A DNA stretch of 64,000 nucleotides from assembly GCA_023664485.1 (NCBI GenBank), contig JAMPFK010000001.1, forward strand, positions 83,088 through 147,087, read 5' to 3'. Positions 57,360-64,000 of this stretch are shown here, piece by piece; position 1 is the first letter of the stretch; every line of letters starts with the position of its first letter. Origin of the DNA: Bacteroides fragilis. Lineage in GTDB: Bacteria; Bacillota; Clostridia; Lachnospirales; Lachnospiraceae. Position numbers and translations under genes: made by a program. A model generated the notes under the pieces. The model worked only from the letters and a program-made list of their open reading frames with translations. It was not told the DNA's origin and made no database searches.

Positions 57360-57427
57360 GTCTTGCACTTTATCAGAATTTCAGTATAATGATAATAAAG
57401 AAATGGAAGAAGTTCCTATGTAGAGAA

Positions 57428-57452
57428 AGCACCTGCAATGTAGGTGCTTTTC
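57428..57452 (+). terminator. Possible terminator after the ABC exporter operon
   Basis: AGCACCT and AGGTGCT pair around GCAATGT, followed by TTTTCC. The stem has only seven pairs, so this is a modest candidate. Confidence 0.5.
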
Positions 57453-57518
57453 CTGGATGTACGTCAGAACGCTGCAGACGCCGGTTTGGGCTCGCAGGTT
57501 GAGAGAAAGGCATTGGAT

Positions 57519-57998
57519 ATGGAAGTTGAATTTGATGTGAAAATAGAAGCGGGCATTTTGTATGATTATATGCTGCATCATACCTACAGCAGTTTTGCCG
57601 GCCTGATGGGAACGGCGGTGGGCGCGCTGCTGCTGGTCGTCTTTTGTTCCGACAGAAAAATCATCTATCTGCTGGCCGGGCTGATTGCGCTCGCCTATCA
57701 GCCGTGGAGCCTTTTTCTCCGATCCAGACAGCAGATGTTGAAAAATCCGGCTTTTAAAAAGCCTCTGCACTATAAACTGACGGAAGAAGGCATCGAGGTA
57801 TCGCAGGGCGACGCAGTGGACAGCCAGAAATGGGAAGACATGTATAAGGCTGTTTCTACAGGGAGAAGTATTGTCGTTTATACTTCCAGAGTGAATGCCT
57901 GTATTTTTCCCAAAAAGGATATCGGCGAGAACAAATATAAAATCATTGAAATGATTTCCACGCACATGCTGCCTGAAAAGGTAAAGATCAGGAGTTAG
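57519..57998 (+). CDS. YcxB-like membrane protein
   Basis: The 159-residue protein begins MEVEFDVKIEAGILYDYMLHHTY, has two hydrophobic helices (about 27-62), and a C-terminal YcxB-like beta domain (YKLTEEGIEVSQGD, WEDMYKAVSTGRSIVVYTSRVNACIFPKKD). Function is unknown. The ATG at 57519 follows GAGAAAGG; the longer frame from 57444 reaches back into the terminator region. It stands between the exporter and the tsaE gene as a separate gene. Confidence 0.75.
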   Translation: MEVEFDVKIEAGILYDYMLHHTYSSFAGLMGTAVGALLLVVFCSDRKIIYLLAGLIALAYQPWSLFLRSRQQMLKNPAFKKPLHYKLTEEGIEVSQGDAVDSQKWEDMYKAVSTGRSIVVYTSRVNACIFPKKDIGENKYKIIEMISTHMLPEKVKIRS

Positions 57999-58124
57999 CG
58001 CGGGAAAAACTCCTGACTGCTTTCAGCATATTTGCGCGCAGCAAGAGCTGTTTCGCCAGGAAGTTCTACAATTTACAAAGCAAATTTTTCTTACCTGGAA
58101 AACACACGAAGGCGGGCATTGGAA

Positions 58125-58562
58125 ATGGAATGGACGATAGAGACACACAGCGCGGAGGAAACGTTTGCGCTTGGAAAAAAGATAGGAGAAAATGCCGGGC
58201 CGGGACAGGTATATTCCCTGACTGGCGACCTGGGCGTTGGAAAAACCGTTTTTACACAGGGCGTAGCGGCAGGCCTTGGAGTCACGGAGCCTGTAAACAG
58301 CCCGACGTTTACGATTCTTCAGATTTATGAGACGGGAAGGCTTCCTTTTTATCATTTTGATGTGTACCGGATCGGGGATGCCGAAGAGATGGAAGAAATC
58401 GGTTATGAAGATTGTTTTTATGGGGAAGGGATCTGTCTGGTCGAATGGGGCGATTTGATTGAAGAGCTTTTCCCGGAGAACTATATCCGAATCGCGATTG
58501 AAAAAGACTTACCGTCCGGTTTTGATTACCGGACAATTCGGATAGAAAGGAAACAGAGATGA
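58125..58562 (+). CDS. tsaE: tRNA t6A biosynthesis ATPase TsaE
   Basis: The 145-residue protein has Walker A LTGDLGVGKTVFTQG, EPVNSPTFTILQIYE and the HFDVYRI and EWGDLIEE blocks diagnostic of TsaE. It works with TsaB and TsaD to put threonylcarbamoyl on A37 of ANN-decoding tRNAs. The ATG at 58125 is chosen by family start and an AAGGCGGG site; a longer frame from 58032 is discarded. tsaB starts within its stop (ATGA overlap). Confidence 0.93.
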   Translation: MEWTIETHSAEETFALGKKIGENAGPGQVYSLTGDLGVGKTVFTQGVAAGLGVTEPVNSPTFTILQIYETGRLPFYHFDVYRIGDAEEMEEIGYEDCFYGEGICLVEWGDLIEELFPENYIRIAIEKDLPSGFDYRTIRIERKQR

Positions 58563-59272
58563 AACTGATAGCGTTAGACAGTTCCGGCCTGGTGGCTTCT
58601 GTGGCGGTCGTGGAAGACGATATACTGATTGCGGAATATACGATCCAATATAAGAAAACGCACTCCCAGACATTGCTGCCCATGCTGGATGAGGTTCGGA
58701 ATATGATAGAGCTCGATCTGCAGGAGGTGGATGCGATTGCGGTCGCTTCCGGGCCCGGTTCCTTTACCGGCCTGCGGATCGGTTCCGCGACAGCGAAGGG
58801 ACTTTCCCTCGCGATGGGAAAACCGATTGTTGCGGTACCGACGTTAGACGGGCTGGCTTATAACCTCTATGGTACGGACAAAGCCGTCTGTCCGATTATG
58901 GATGCCAGACGCAGTCAGGTCTATACGGGAATTTATGAATTCCTTCCTGAAAAAGACGGATATCGTCTTGCTATTATAAAACGACAGTGCGCCGTCGCTT
59001 TTGACGAGCTTGCGCGGGAATTGAATGCGCTTGGCAGAGAAGTGATTTTTCTGGGGGACGGGGTACCCGTTTTCAGGGAGCGCATGAAAGAGATAATGCA
59101 GACGCCTTATACGCTGGCCCCGGCGCATATGAACAGGCAGCGGGCCGCCAGTATCGGCGCGCTCGGAAGCCTCTGTTACGCGCAGGGCAGGGTGGTGGGC
59201 GGCGCGGAATTTGTGCCGGAATATCTGCGTCTGCCGCAGGCGGAGCGTCAGCGGAAAGGTGAGGAAATATGA
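58559..59272 (+). CDS. tsaB: tRNA t6A biosynthesis protein TsaB
   Basis: The 237-residue ASKHA-like protein has MKLIALDSSGLVASVAVV, the SQTLLPMLDEVRNMIELDL block, and SGPGSFTGLRIGSATAKGL, all diagnostic of TsaB, the TsaD partner that lacks the full catalytic metal site. C-terminal residues PEYLRLPQAE are also characteristic. It overlaps both tsaE and rimI by four bases, so the three are translated together. Confidence 0.94.
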   Translation: MKLIALDSSGLVASVAVVEDDILIAEYTIQYKKTHSQTLLPMLDEVRNMIELDLQEVDAIAVASGPGSFTGLRIGSATAKGLSLAMGKPIVAVPTLDGLAYNLYGTDKAVCPIMDARRSQVYTGIYEFLPEKDGYRLAIIKRQCAVAFDELARELNALGREVIFLGDGVPVFRERMKEIMQTPYTLAPAHMNRQRAASIGALGSLCYAQGRVVGGAEFVPEYLRLPQAERQRKGEEI

Positions 59273-59703
59273 TACATATCAGGCCGATGGAACGGGCGGA
59301 TGTCGAGATCATCAGCAGGCTGGAAGAAGAAACCTTTTCCATGCCCTGGTCGCGGGACGCTTTTCTGGAAATGATCGAAAAGAAAGACGCGGCCTATTAT
59401 GTAGCGGAGCTGGACGGTAAGGTGGCAGGCGGCTGCGGCGTGCTGATGATAGCGGGAGAAGGAAACATCACCAATGTTGTCGTAGCAAAAGAGGCGAGGA
59501 ATCGGGGAATCGGTACAAAAATGCTGCAGCACCTTATGACGGAAGGCGCGCGGAACGGGCTGGACGCTTTTACACTGGAGGTGCGGGTGAGCAATGCTGC
59601 GGCCATTCATGTATATGAAAAGCTGGGATTTCTTTCCGAAGGAATCCGGCCGGATTTTTATGAGAAACCGGTGGAAGACGCCGTGATCATGTGGAAGAGA
59701 TAG
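59269..59703 (+). CDS. rimI: Ribosomal protein S18-alanine N-acetyltransferase-type GNAT
   Basis: The 144-residue GNAT has IHIRPMERADVEIISRLEEE, MPWSRDAFLEMIEKK, the CoA-binding loop AKEARNRGIGTKMLQ and the late KLGFLSEGIRPDFYEKPVEDAVIMWK region. The combination and location after tsaB match RimI, which acetylates the N-terminus of S18 and sometimes other proteins. Four-base overlap with tsaB indicates coupling. Other protein N-acetyltransferase targets are possible. Confidence 0.9.
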   Translation: MIHIRPMERADVEIISRLEEETFSMPWSRDAFLEMIEKKDAAYYVAELDGKVAGGCGVLMIAGEGNITNVVVAKEARNRGIGTKMLQHLMTEGARNGLDAFTLEVRVSNAAAIHVYEKLGFLSEGIRPDFYEKPVEDAVIMWKR

Positions 59704-59746
59704 GAAACGGACCGAATATTTACCACTGTTTTTGCATAGGACAGAT

Positions 59747-59755
59747 TGTTATAAT
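59747..59755 (+). promoter_or_regulatory. Extended -10 promoter upstream of the zinc-ribbon gene
   Basis: TGTTATAAT is an extended -10 element 43 bases before the start at 59798, after the rimI stop. The -35 region is weak. It suggests a second promoter inside the t6A cluster. Confidence 0.5.
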
Positions 59756-59797
59756 AGGAAACGGAAGATGTTGTTTATGTAAGCACAGGAGGGTAAT

Positions 59798-60094
59798 ATG
59801 AGAACTTATCTTGAACAATTTATGGATCGTCAGGATTTATTGGAAAATTTTGGCAAAAACAGGGAAAATGACGCCGGACTTGCTTCAGTTATCTGCAATT
59901 GCTGTAAAAAAGAATTACGGGTGGAAAATGGCATTTTAAAGGATGAATGTATCCACGTTTCGCATGCTTTCGGCTATTTCAGCGAAAAAGACGGCGAGAT
60001 ACAATGCTTTGATTTATGTGAAGAGTGCTATAACAAGATGATTGCGAAATTCCGGATCCCGGTAGAAAGCGGGGAAAGAACGGAATTACTGTAA
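59798..60094 (+). CDS. Small zinc-ribbon-like protein
   Basis: The 98-residue protein has two cysteine pairs spaced as a zinc ribbon: CNCC (about residues 33-36) and CEEC (about 76-79), with a beta-type segment HVSHAFGYFSEKDGEIQCFDL between. CAGGAGGG precedes the ATG strongly. No enzymatic motif is present. It sits between rimI and RNase Z and has its own extended -10 promoter. Its role is unknown; binding of RNA or protein through the ribbon is a guess. Confidence 0.7.
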   Translation: MRTYLEQFMDRQDLLENFGKNRENDAGLASVICNCCKKELRVENGILKDECIHVSHAFGYFSEKDGEIQCFDLCEECYNKMIAKFRIPVESGERTELL

Positions 60095-60118
60095 GCCTGT
60101 CCGGGGACAGGAGCGTAT

Positions 60119-61030
60119 ATGTTAGATGTTTGTTTGCTTGGAACGGGAGGTATGATGCCGCTGCCGTACAGATGGCTGACCTCCCTGATGGCAAGATATA
60201 ATGGAACGAGTATATTGATAGACTGCGGAGAAGGTACGCAGATTGCCATGAAGGAAAAAGGGTGGAGCCCGAAACCGATCGATGTCATCTGCTTCACACA
60301 CTTTCATGCAGACCATATCAGCGGACTGCCGGGAATGCTGTTGACAATGGGCAATGCGGAGCGGACAGAGCCGCTTCTTCTCGTTGGCCCGAAAGGGCTG
60401 GCCAGGGTGGTATCCGCGCTGCGCATTATCGCGCCGGAGCTGCCTTTTTCCATTCAGTGCCTGGAATTGACAGAGGCGGAGCAGACATTGCAGTTTCCCG
60501 GTTTTCGGATAGAAGCTTTCAAAGTCTGTCACAATGTCGTCTGTTACGGATATAATATCGTAGTGGACAGGATCGGGAAGTTCGATGTGGAAAAGGCGCA
60601 GGCCCACGGTATCGACAGGCGGTATTGGAACCGTCTGCAAAAAGGAGAGACCATTGAGACGGAACAGGGTGTCTGGACGCCCGATATGGTGCTCGGCGCT
60701 CCGAGAAAAGGGATTAAGCTCACTTATTGTACGGACACGAGGCCGACCGACAGCATTGTCAGAAATGCGGCAGGCGCCGATTTGTTCATTTGCGAAGGAA
60801 TGTATGGTGAGCCTGAAAAGAAGCAGAAAGCGAAAGAATATAAACATATGACTTTTTACGAAGCGGCTGAAATGGCCAAAAAGGCGCAGGTCGGGGAACT
60901 GTGGCTGACACATTACAGCCCGTCGCTCACAAGAGCGGAGATTTATATGGAAGAAGTACGGAAAATTTTCCCCAATGCTATTGCGGGAAAAGATGGAAAG
61001 AGTGTAGACTTACAATATGGAGACGACTAA
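60119..61030 (+). CDS. rnz: Ribonuclease Z-type metallo-beta-lactamase-fold hydrolase
   Basis: The 303-residue protein has the RNase Z profile: LLGTGGMMPLP, ILIDCGEGTQIAMKEKGW, FTHFHADHISGLPGML (zinc motif), KLTYCTDTRPTD, and LTHYSPSL with the final metal ligand. RNase Z trims the 3' ends of tRNA precursors, matching the neighbouring t6A and tRNA genes. Two features vary from typical RNase Z, the short exosite arm around DRRYWNRLQKGE and a C-terminal truncation, but all metal ligands are present. An ACAGGAGC site precedes the start. Confidence 0.88.
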   Translation: MLDVCLLGTGGMMPLPYRWLTSLMARYNGTSILIDCGEGTQIAMKEKGWSPKPIDVICFTHFHADHISGLPGMLLTMGNAERTEPLLLVGPKGLARVVSALRIIAPELPFSIQCLELTEAEQTLQFPGFRIEAFKVCHNVVCYGYNIVVDRIGKFDVEKAQAHGIDRRYWNRLQKGETIETEQGVWTPDMVLGAPRKGIKLTYCTDTRPTDSIVRNAAGADLFICEGMYGEPEKKQKAKEYKHMTFYEAAEMAKKAQVGELWLTHYSPSLTRAEIYMEEVRKIFPNAIAGKDGKSVDLQYGDD

Positions 61031-61047
61031 AGGGAGGGGGATTCGAT

Positions 61048-61614
61048 ATGAAGAAATCCGGCGGGATCAAAATTATTGTCATAGGAATCGTGCTGGCGGC
61101 ACTTGTTGTCGGCTATTATTTTTATCTGTCCAATAAGACGCGGAAACCGGAGGAAGAGGTTGTGGAGTCCACCCAGGTACAAGCGGTGCTGATGCGGGAC
61201 CTTGAGAAGAATTATCCGCCTACACCGAAAGAGGTCATAAAATATTTTAATGAGATTTCCATGTGTTTTTATAATGAAAAGTATACGGATGAGGAGCTGG
61301 AGCAGCTGGCGGTCAAGATTCAGGGGATCTATGACGGGGAGTTGATTGCCAATAAGCCGCAGGAACAGTATATGGAAGACCTGCGGAGCGATATTATAGA
61401 TATGAAGTCGAATGACCGATCGATTTCTTCCTGTCAGTTACCTGCCAGTACGGATGTCGATTTCTTTTCCGAAGATGGAAGTTCCTGTGCGAAAATGTAT
61501 TGTACATACAGCATCCGGCAGGGAACGAATATCGTACAGAGCAGGCTCGTGTTCATTCTGCGCCAAGACGAGGATAAACATTGGAAGATTCTCGGCTGGG
61601 ATTTAGACGAATAG
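61048..61614 (+). CDS. Single-pass membrane protein, unknown function
   Basis: The 188-residue protein has an N-terminal helix (about residues 8-27, IIVIGIVLAALVVGYYFYL), a Glu/Val linker, and an external alpha-plus-beta domain with YPPTPKEVIKYFNEISMCFYNEKYTDEELEQLA and a KHWKILGWDLDE end. Such DUF6715-like proteins are common in Lachnospiraceae and unassigned. AGGGAGGGGG is a strong site, and it lies 17 bases after rnz, so it is likely co-transcribed. A weak inverted repeat follows its stop. Confidence 0.7.
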   Translation: MKKSGGIKIIVIGIVLAALVVGYYFYLSNKTRKPEEEVVESTQVQAVLMRDLEKNYPPTPKEVIKYFNEISMCFYNEKYTDEELEQLAVKIQGIYDGELIANKPQEQYMEDLRSDIIDMKSNDRSISSCQLPASTDVDFFSEDGSSCAKMYCTYSIRQGTNIVQSRLVFILRQDEDKHWKILGWDLDE

Positions 61615-61698
61615 GCTGAAAGAATGAATTCTTTCGGCTGTTGGTTTGTGCGGATGTCTGCGGCGTCCGGCGCAAATACCGCATGTTGAGGAAAGGAC

Positions 61699-62733
61699 AT
61701 GGCTATGAACAGGAAGGAAAAAGAAGATGTGCTGATTCTGGCGGTGGAAAGCTCCTGCGACGAGACGGCGGCGGCCGTTGTGAAGAACGGAAGGGAAATC
61801 CTGTCCAATATCATCTCTTCGCAGATCGCCCTTCATACGGTCTATGGCGGCGTTGTGCCGGAGATCGCGTCCAGAAAACACATTGAGAAAATCAATCAGG
61901 TCATAGAAGAAGCATTAAAAGAAGCCGGTATGATTTTGCGGGATATGGATGCGATCGCGGTTACTTATGGCCCAGGACTGGTAGGCGCCCTGTTAGTAGG
62001 CGTTTCCACGGCTAAAGCGATCAGCTTCGCATCGGGGATCCCATTGATCGGCGTTCATCATATCGAGGGCCATATCAACGCCAATTATATTGAAAATAAG
62101 GGACTGGAACCGCCTTTTATCTGCCTGGTCGTATCCGGCGGGCATTCCCATCTGGTCGTCGTGAAGGATTACGGAGAATATGAAATTCTCGGAAGAACGC
62201 GGGATGATGCGGCGGGAGAGGCTTTTGACAAAGTGGCGAGGGCGATCGGCTTAGGCTATCCCGGAGGCCCCAGGATCGATAAGGTTTCCAGAGAAGGCAA
62301 TGCGGATGCCATCCCTTTTCCCCGTGCAAAAGTAGCAGATGCGGCGTATGATTTCAGCTTCAGCGGCTTAAAGTCCGCCGTTCTGAACTACCTGAATTCC
62401 TGCGAAATGAAGGGAATTCCTGTTTGTCAGGCAGATGTGGCCGCTTCTTTCCAGAAAGCGGTGGTCGATGTGCTGGTAGAACATTCCATGCAGGCGGTAA
62501 AAGAATACGGCCTGGATAAATTTGCGATCGCTGGCGGCGTTGCTTCGAATACCTCGCTGCGCGAAGCGTTTATCAGGGAATGCAGCGCGCGGAAGATAGA
62601 TTTTTACTGCCCTTCCCCCGTTTATTGTACGGATAATGCGGCGATGATAGGTGCGGCGGCTTATTATGAGTACCAAAAGGGCGTGCGGCATGGCTATGAT
62701 TTGAATGCGGCGCCGAATCTTGTATTGGCGTAA
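61699..62733 (+). CDS. tsaD: tRNA N6-adenosine threonylcarbamoyltransferase TsaD
   Basis: The 344-residue catalytic subunit has the Kae1 signature: [29 protein letters not shown] with HHIEGH (metal-binding His residues), and the nucleotide loop [10 protein letters not shown] and [13 protein letters not shown]. It transfers threonylcarbamoyl from AMP to A37 of tRNA, in partnership with TsaB and TsaE encoded 3 kb upstream. It starts after TGAGGAAAGGAC. A 103-base gap separates it from ispD. Confidence 0.96.
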   Translation: MAMNRKEKEDVLILAVESSCDETAAAVVKNGREILSNIISSQIALHTVYGGVVPEIASRKHIEKINQVIEEALKEAGMILRDMDAIAVTYGPGLVGALLVGVSTAKAISFASGIPLIGVHHIEGHINANYIENKGLEPPFICLVVSGGHSHLVVVKDYGEYEILGRTRDDAAGEAFDKVARAIGLGYPGGPRIDKVSREGNADAIPFPRAKVADAAYDFSFSGLKSAVLNYLNSCEMKGIPVCQADVAASFQKAVVDVLVEHSMQAVKEYGLDKFAIAGGVASNTSLREAFIRECSARKIDFYCPSPVYCTDNAAMIGAAAYYEYQKGVRHGYDLNAAPNLVLA

Positions 62734-62835
62734 GAAGAAGCTGCGCCATCGGGGACGGCGTGACGGGAAAATGGAAAGAAGAATTCTTTCAATGGGTGAT
62801 TTGAGTGTCCGCTGAAGCAGACAGATGGGAGAAAT

Positions 62836-63540
62836 ATGGGAAAGAAGACAGTGGCTGTGGTGCTGGCGGCAGGAGCTGGGAAAAGGATGCGCAGCGATGT
62901 GCGGAAACAGTATCTTCTGCTGCAGGGCAGACCGGTCATTTATTATGCGCTGCGGACGTTTCAGGACAGTTTCATCGATGAAATCGTGCTGGTCGTCGGA
63001 CAGGGAGAGACAGAGTATTGCCGGAGAGAGATCGCGGAGAAATATCATTTTTCCAAGGTGAAGCAAATCGTGGAGGGCGGAAAAGAGCGTTACCATTCCG
63101 TTGCAAACGGTCTGAAAGCGGTCGCCGGGGAAGGTTATGTTTTTATTCATGACGGCGCGCGTCCCTTTGTGACCGGGGAAATACTGAGACGCTCTTATGA
63201 GGCAGTCCGGAAATACCATGCCTGCGTTGTCGGAATGCCCGTGAAGGATACGATTAAAATCGTGGACAAAGACTGCTTTGCAAAAGAAACGCCGAACCGG
63301 GAAACGGTCTGGCAGGTGCAGACGCCGCAGGTCTTTACGATCGCGCTGGCAAAGGAAGCCTATGATAAGCTTCTGCTGAAAGAAGCAGAGCTGAAAACGC
63401 GGGGAATCCGTATCACCGACGATGCAATGGTCGTCGAAACGCTGCTGAACCATCCCGTAAAATTGGTGGAAGGTTCTTACGGGAATATTAAAATAACGAC
63501 GCCGGAAGATCTGCATATTGCGCGTTCTTTTTTGGAATAA
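62836..63540 (+). CDS. ispD: 2-C-methyl-D-erythritol 4-phosphate cytidylyltransferase
   Basis: The 234-residue enzyme couples CTP with MEP in the non-mevalonate isoprenoid pathway. It has AVVLAAGAGKRMRSDVRKQYLLLQGRP (the CTP-binding GAGxR and Lys), the DGARPFVTGE motif, VKDTIKIV, and QTPQVF, followed by TDDAMVVE and the GSYGNIKITTPEDL end, all expected for IspD. TarI-type cytidylyltransferases are similar but lack some of these. It ends 55 bases before the tRNA promoter. Confidence 0.93.
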   Translation: MGKKTVAVVLAAGAGKRMRSDVRKQYLLLQGRPVIYYALRTFQDSFIDEIVLVVGQGETEYCRREIAEKYHFSKVKQIVEGGKERYHSVANGLKAVAGEGYVFIHDGARPFVTGEILRRSYEAVRKYHACVVGMPVKDTIKIVDKDCFAKETPNRETVWQVQTPQVFTIALAKEAYDKLLLKEAELKTRGIRITDDAMVVETLLNHPVKLVEGSYGNIKITTPEDLHIARSFLE

Positions 63541-63594
63541 CAGGTATCTGAAAAAAGTCCGGAAAAATTTCGGGAAATTTTCTGGAAAAAGCTG

Positions 63595-63623
63595 TTGACA
63601 CGATTATTCTTTTTTGATAGAAT
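63595..63623 (+). promoter_or_regulatory. Predicted promoter of the two tRNA-Ser genes
   Basis: Perfect TTGACA (63595-63600) and TAGAAT (63618-63623) with a 17-base spacer, 40 bases before the first tRNA. It is the best promoter match in the window. Confidence 0.8.
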
Positions 63624-63663
63624 AATTTTTGCGCTGGCCGGGAGATGCCGCGCATGCGAACAT

Positions 63664-63749
63664 GGAGAGGTATCGAAGTGGTCATAACGAGGCGGTCTTG
63701 AAAACCGTTTGTCCGCAAGGGCGCGTGGGTTCGAATCCCACCCTCTCCG
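63664..63749 (+). tRNA. tRNA-Ser (anticodon UGA)
   Basis: The acceptor GGAGAGG pairs with CCTCTCC, with discriminator G at 63749. The anticodon loop CTTGAAA gives UGA, reading UCA and related serine codons. The T arm GTGGG-TTCGAAT-CCCAC is complete, and a long variable arm is present as expected for serine. CCA is not encoded. Confidence 0.96.
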
Positions 63750-63797
63750 CTGGAGATACCTTCTCCACCGAATATTTTTCAGAAATCAGCTTTATGT

Positions 63798-63887
63798 GGA
63801 GAAGTACCCAAGATGGCTGAAGGGACACCCCTGGAAAGGGTGCAGGTCGTTAATAGCGGCGCGAGGGTTCAAATCCCTCCTTCTCCG
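63798..63887 (+). tRNA. tRNA-Ser (anticodon GGA)
   Basis: The acceptor GGAGAAG pairs with CTTCTCC, discriminator G at 63887. The anticodon loop CTGGAAA between CACCC and GGGTG gives GGA, reading UCC and UCU. The variable arm is long (around GGTCGTTAATAGCGGC), and the T loop TTCAAAT is present. CCA is not encoded. It lies 48 bases after the first tRNA-Ser and is likely co-transcribed. Confidence 0.96.
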
Positions 63888-64000
63888 TAGGAAATTTACA
63901 CAACAGGATTTGCAGTATGGTAAATTTTCCATTGGACCATTACATGGTACGGGCGCATTTCCACAGGAATGCGTGCACCTTGACAAATGAACAGTAATGC
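63888..64000. other. Sequence after the tRNAs, no feature recognised
   Basis: The last 113 bases hold no convincing gene, tRNA or terminator. A TGACAAATG string near 63980 may belong to a promoter continuing past the window edge. Confidence 0.3.

Overview
The window looks like a chromosomal segment of an anaerobic gut Clostridium-type Bacillota, most likely a member of the Lachnospiraceae. Pointers are: a phosphate butyryltransferase/butyrate kinase pair (ptb-buk), DapL-type lysine/DAP synthesis, T-box and FMN riboswitch control, an aspS-gatCAB operon, purine synthesis with separate IMP cyclohydrolase and AICAR transformylase, PadR- and ANTAR-type regulators, strong AGGAGG-like ribosome binding sites, and moderate GC content. 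This placement is inferred from gene content only. I see no phage, plasmid or conjugative backbone and no CRISPR array.

Layout. 1-4450: a partial gene, two small membrane/propeller proteins, a GH28 pectinase-type enzyme, then a gene graveyard: a truncated glycoside hydrolase fused to a ParE-family toxin gene that is itself split by a palindromic element. 4579-13887: glycosyltransferase, hisC, COG2426 membrane protein, a large GH20 hexosaminidase, a methyltransferase, hslO and nadE. 13901-17266: an FMN-binding-like lipid-side protein and a GH2 enzyme. 17320-21806: a second palindromic repeat, then glnA with a terminator-like leader, an ANTAR regulator, dapF and dapL. 21990-25971: ECF sigma factor, candidate anti-sigma factor, flavin-type oxidase, a second copy of the first palindromic element next to an acetyltransferase remnant, and a vWA lipoprotein. 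26061-31531: T-box leader, aspS, gatC, gatA, gatB. 31578-36935: two membrane proteins and the purine genes guaB, IMP cyclohydrolase and AICAR transformylase. 37079-39144: buk and ptb on the minus strand. 39326-41880: an AT-rich island with an AvaI/BsoBI-type restriction-modification pair. 42046-45809: secA and prfB (with programmed frameshift). 45806-47979: a minus-strand operon of membrane and SprA-like proteins. 48109-53599: repeat copy, PadR module, tex, FMN riboswitch and ribU. 53960-57998: MacAB-like ABC exporter and a YcxB-like protein. 58125-63540: t6A genes tsaE, tsaB, tsaD with rimI, RNase Z, a zinc-ribbon protein and ispD. 63664-63887: two tRNA-Ser genes.

How things fit together. 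The aspS-gatCAB operon makes the charged and amidated tRNAs for Asn/Gln decoding, and its T-box carries a GAAC specifier region that fits Asn (with an overlapping Glu codon). glnA is followed by an ANTAR RNA-binding protein whose receiver domain lacks a recognisable phospho-acceptor Asp, and the glnA leader carries an intrinsic-terminator-like hairpin, which suggests antitermination control of nitrogen assimilation. Several secreted or surface glycosidases (GH28, GH20, GH2) suit a plant- or host-glycan feeder that ends its fermentation in butyrate. Two families of small palindromic repeats are the most unusual features: one has inserted into a parE toxin gene with a 3-bp TTA duplication, and the other lies directly upstream of the glnA and padR promoters, with a matching end fragment before the ribU riboswitch promoter.
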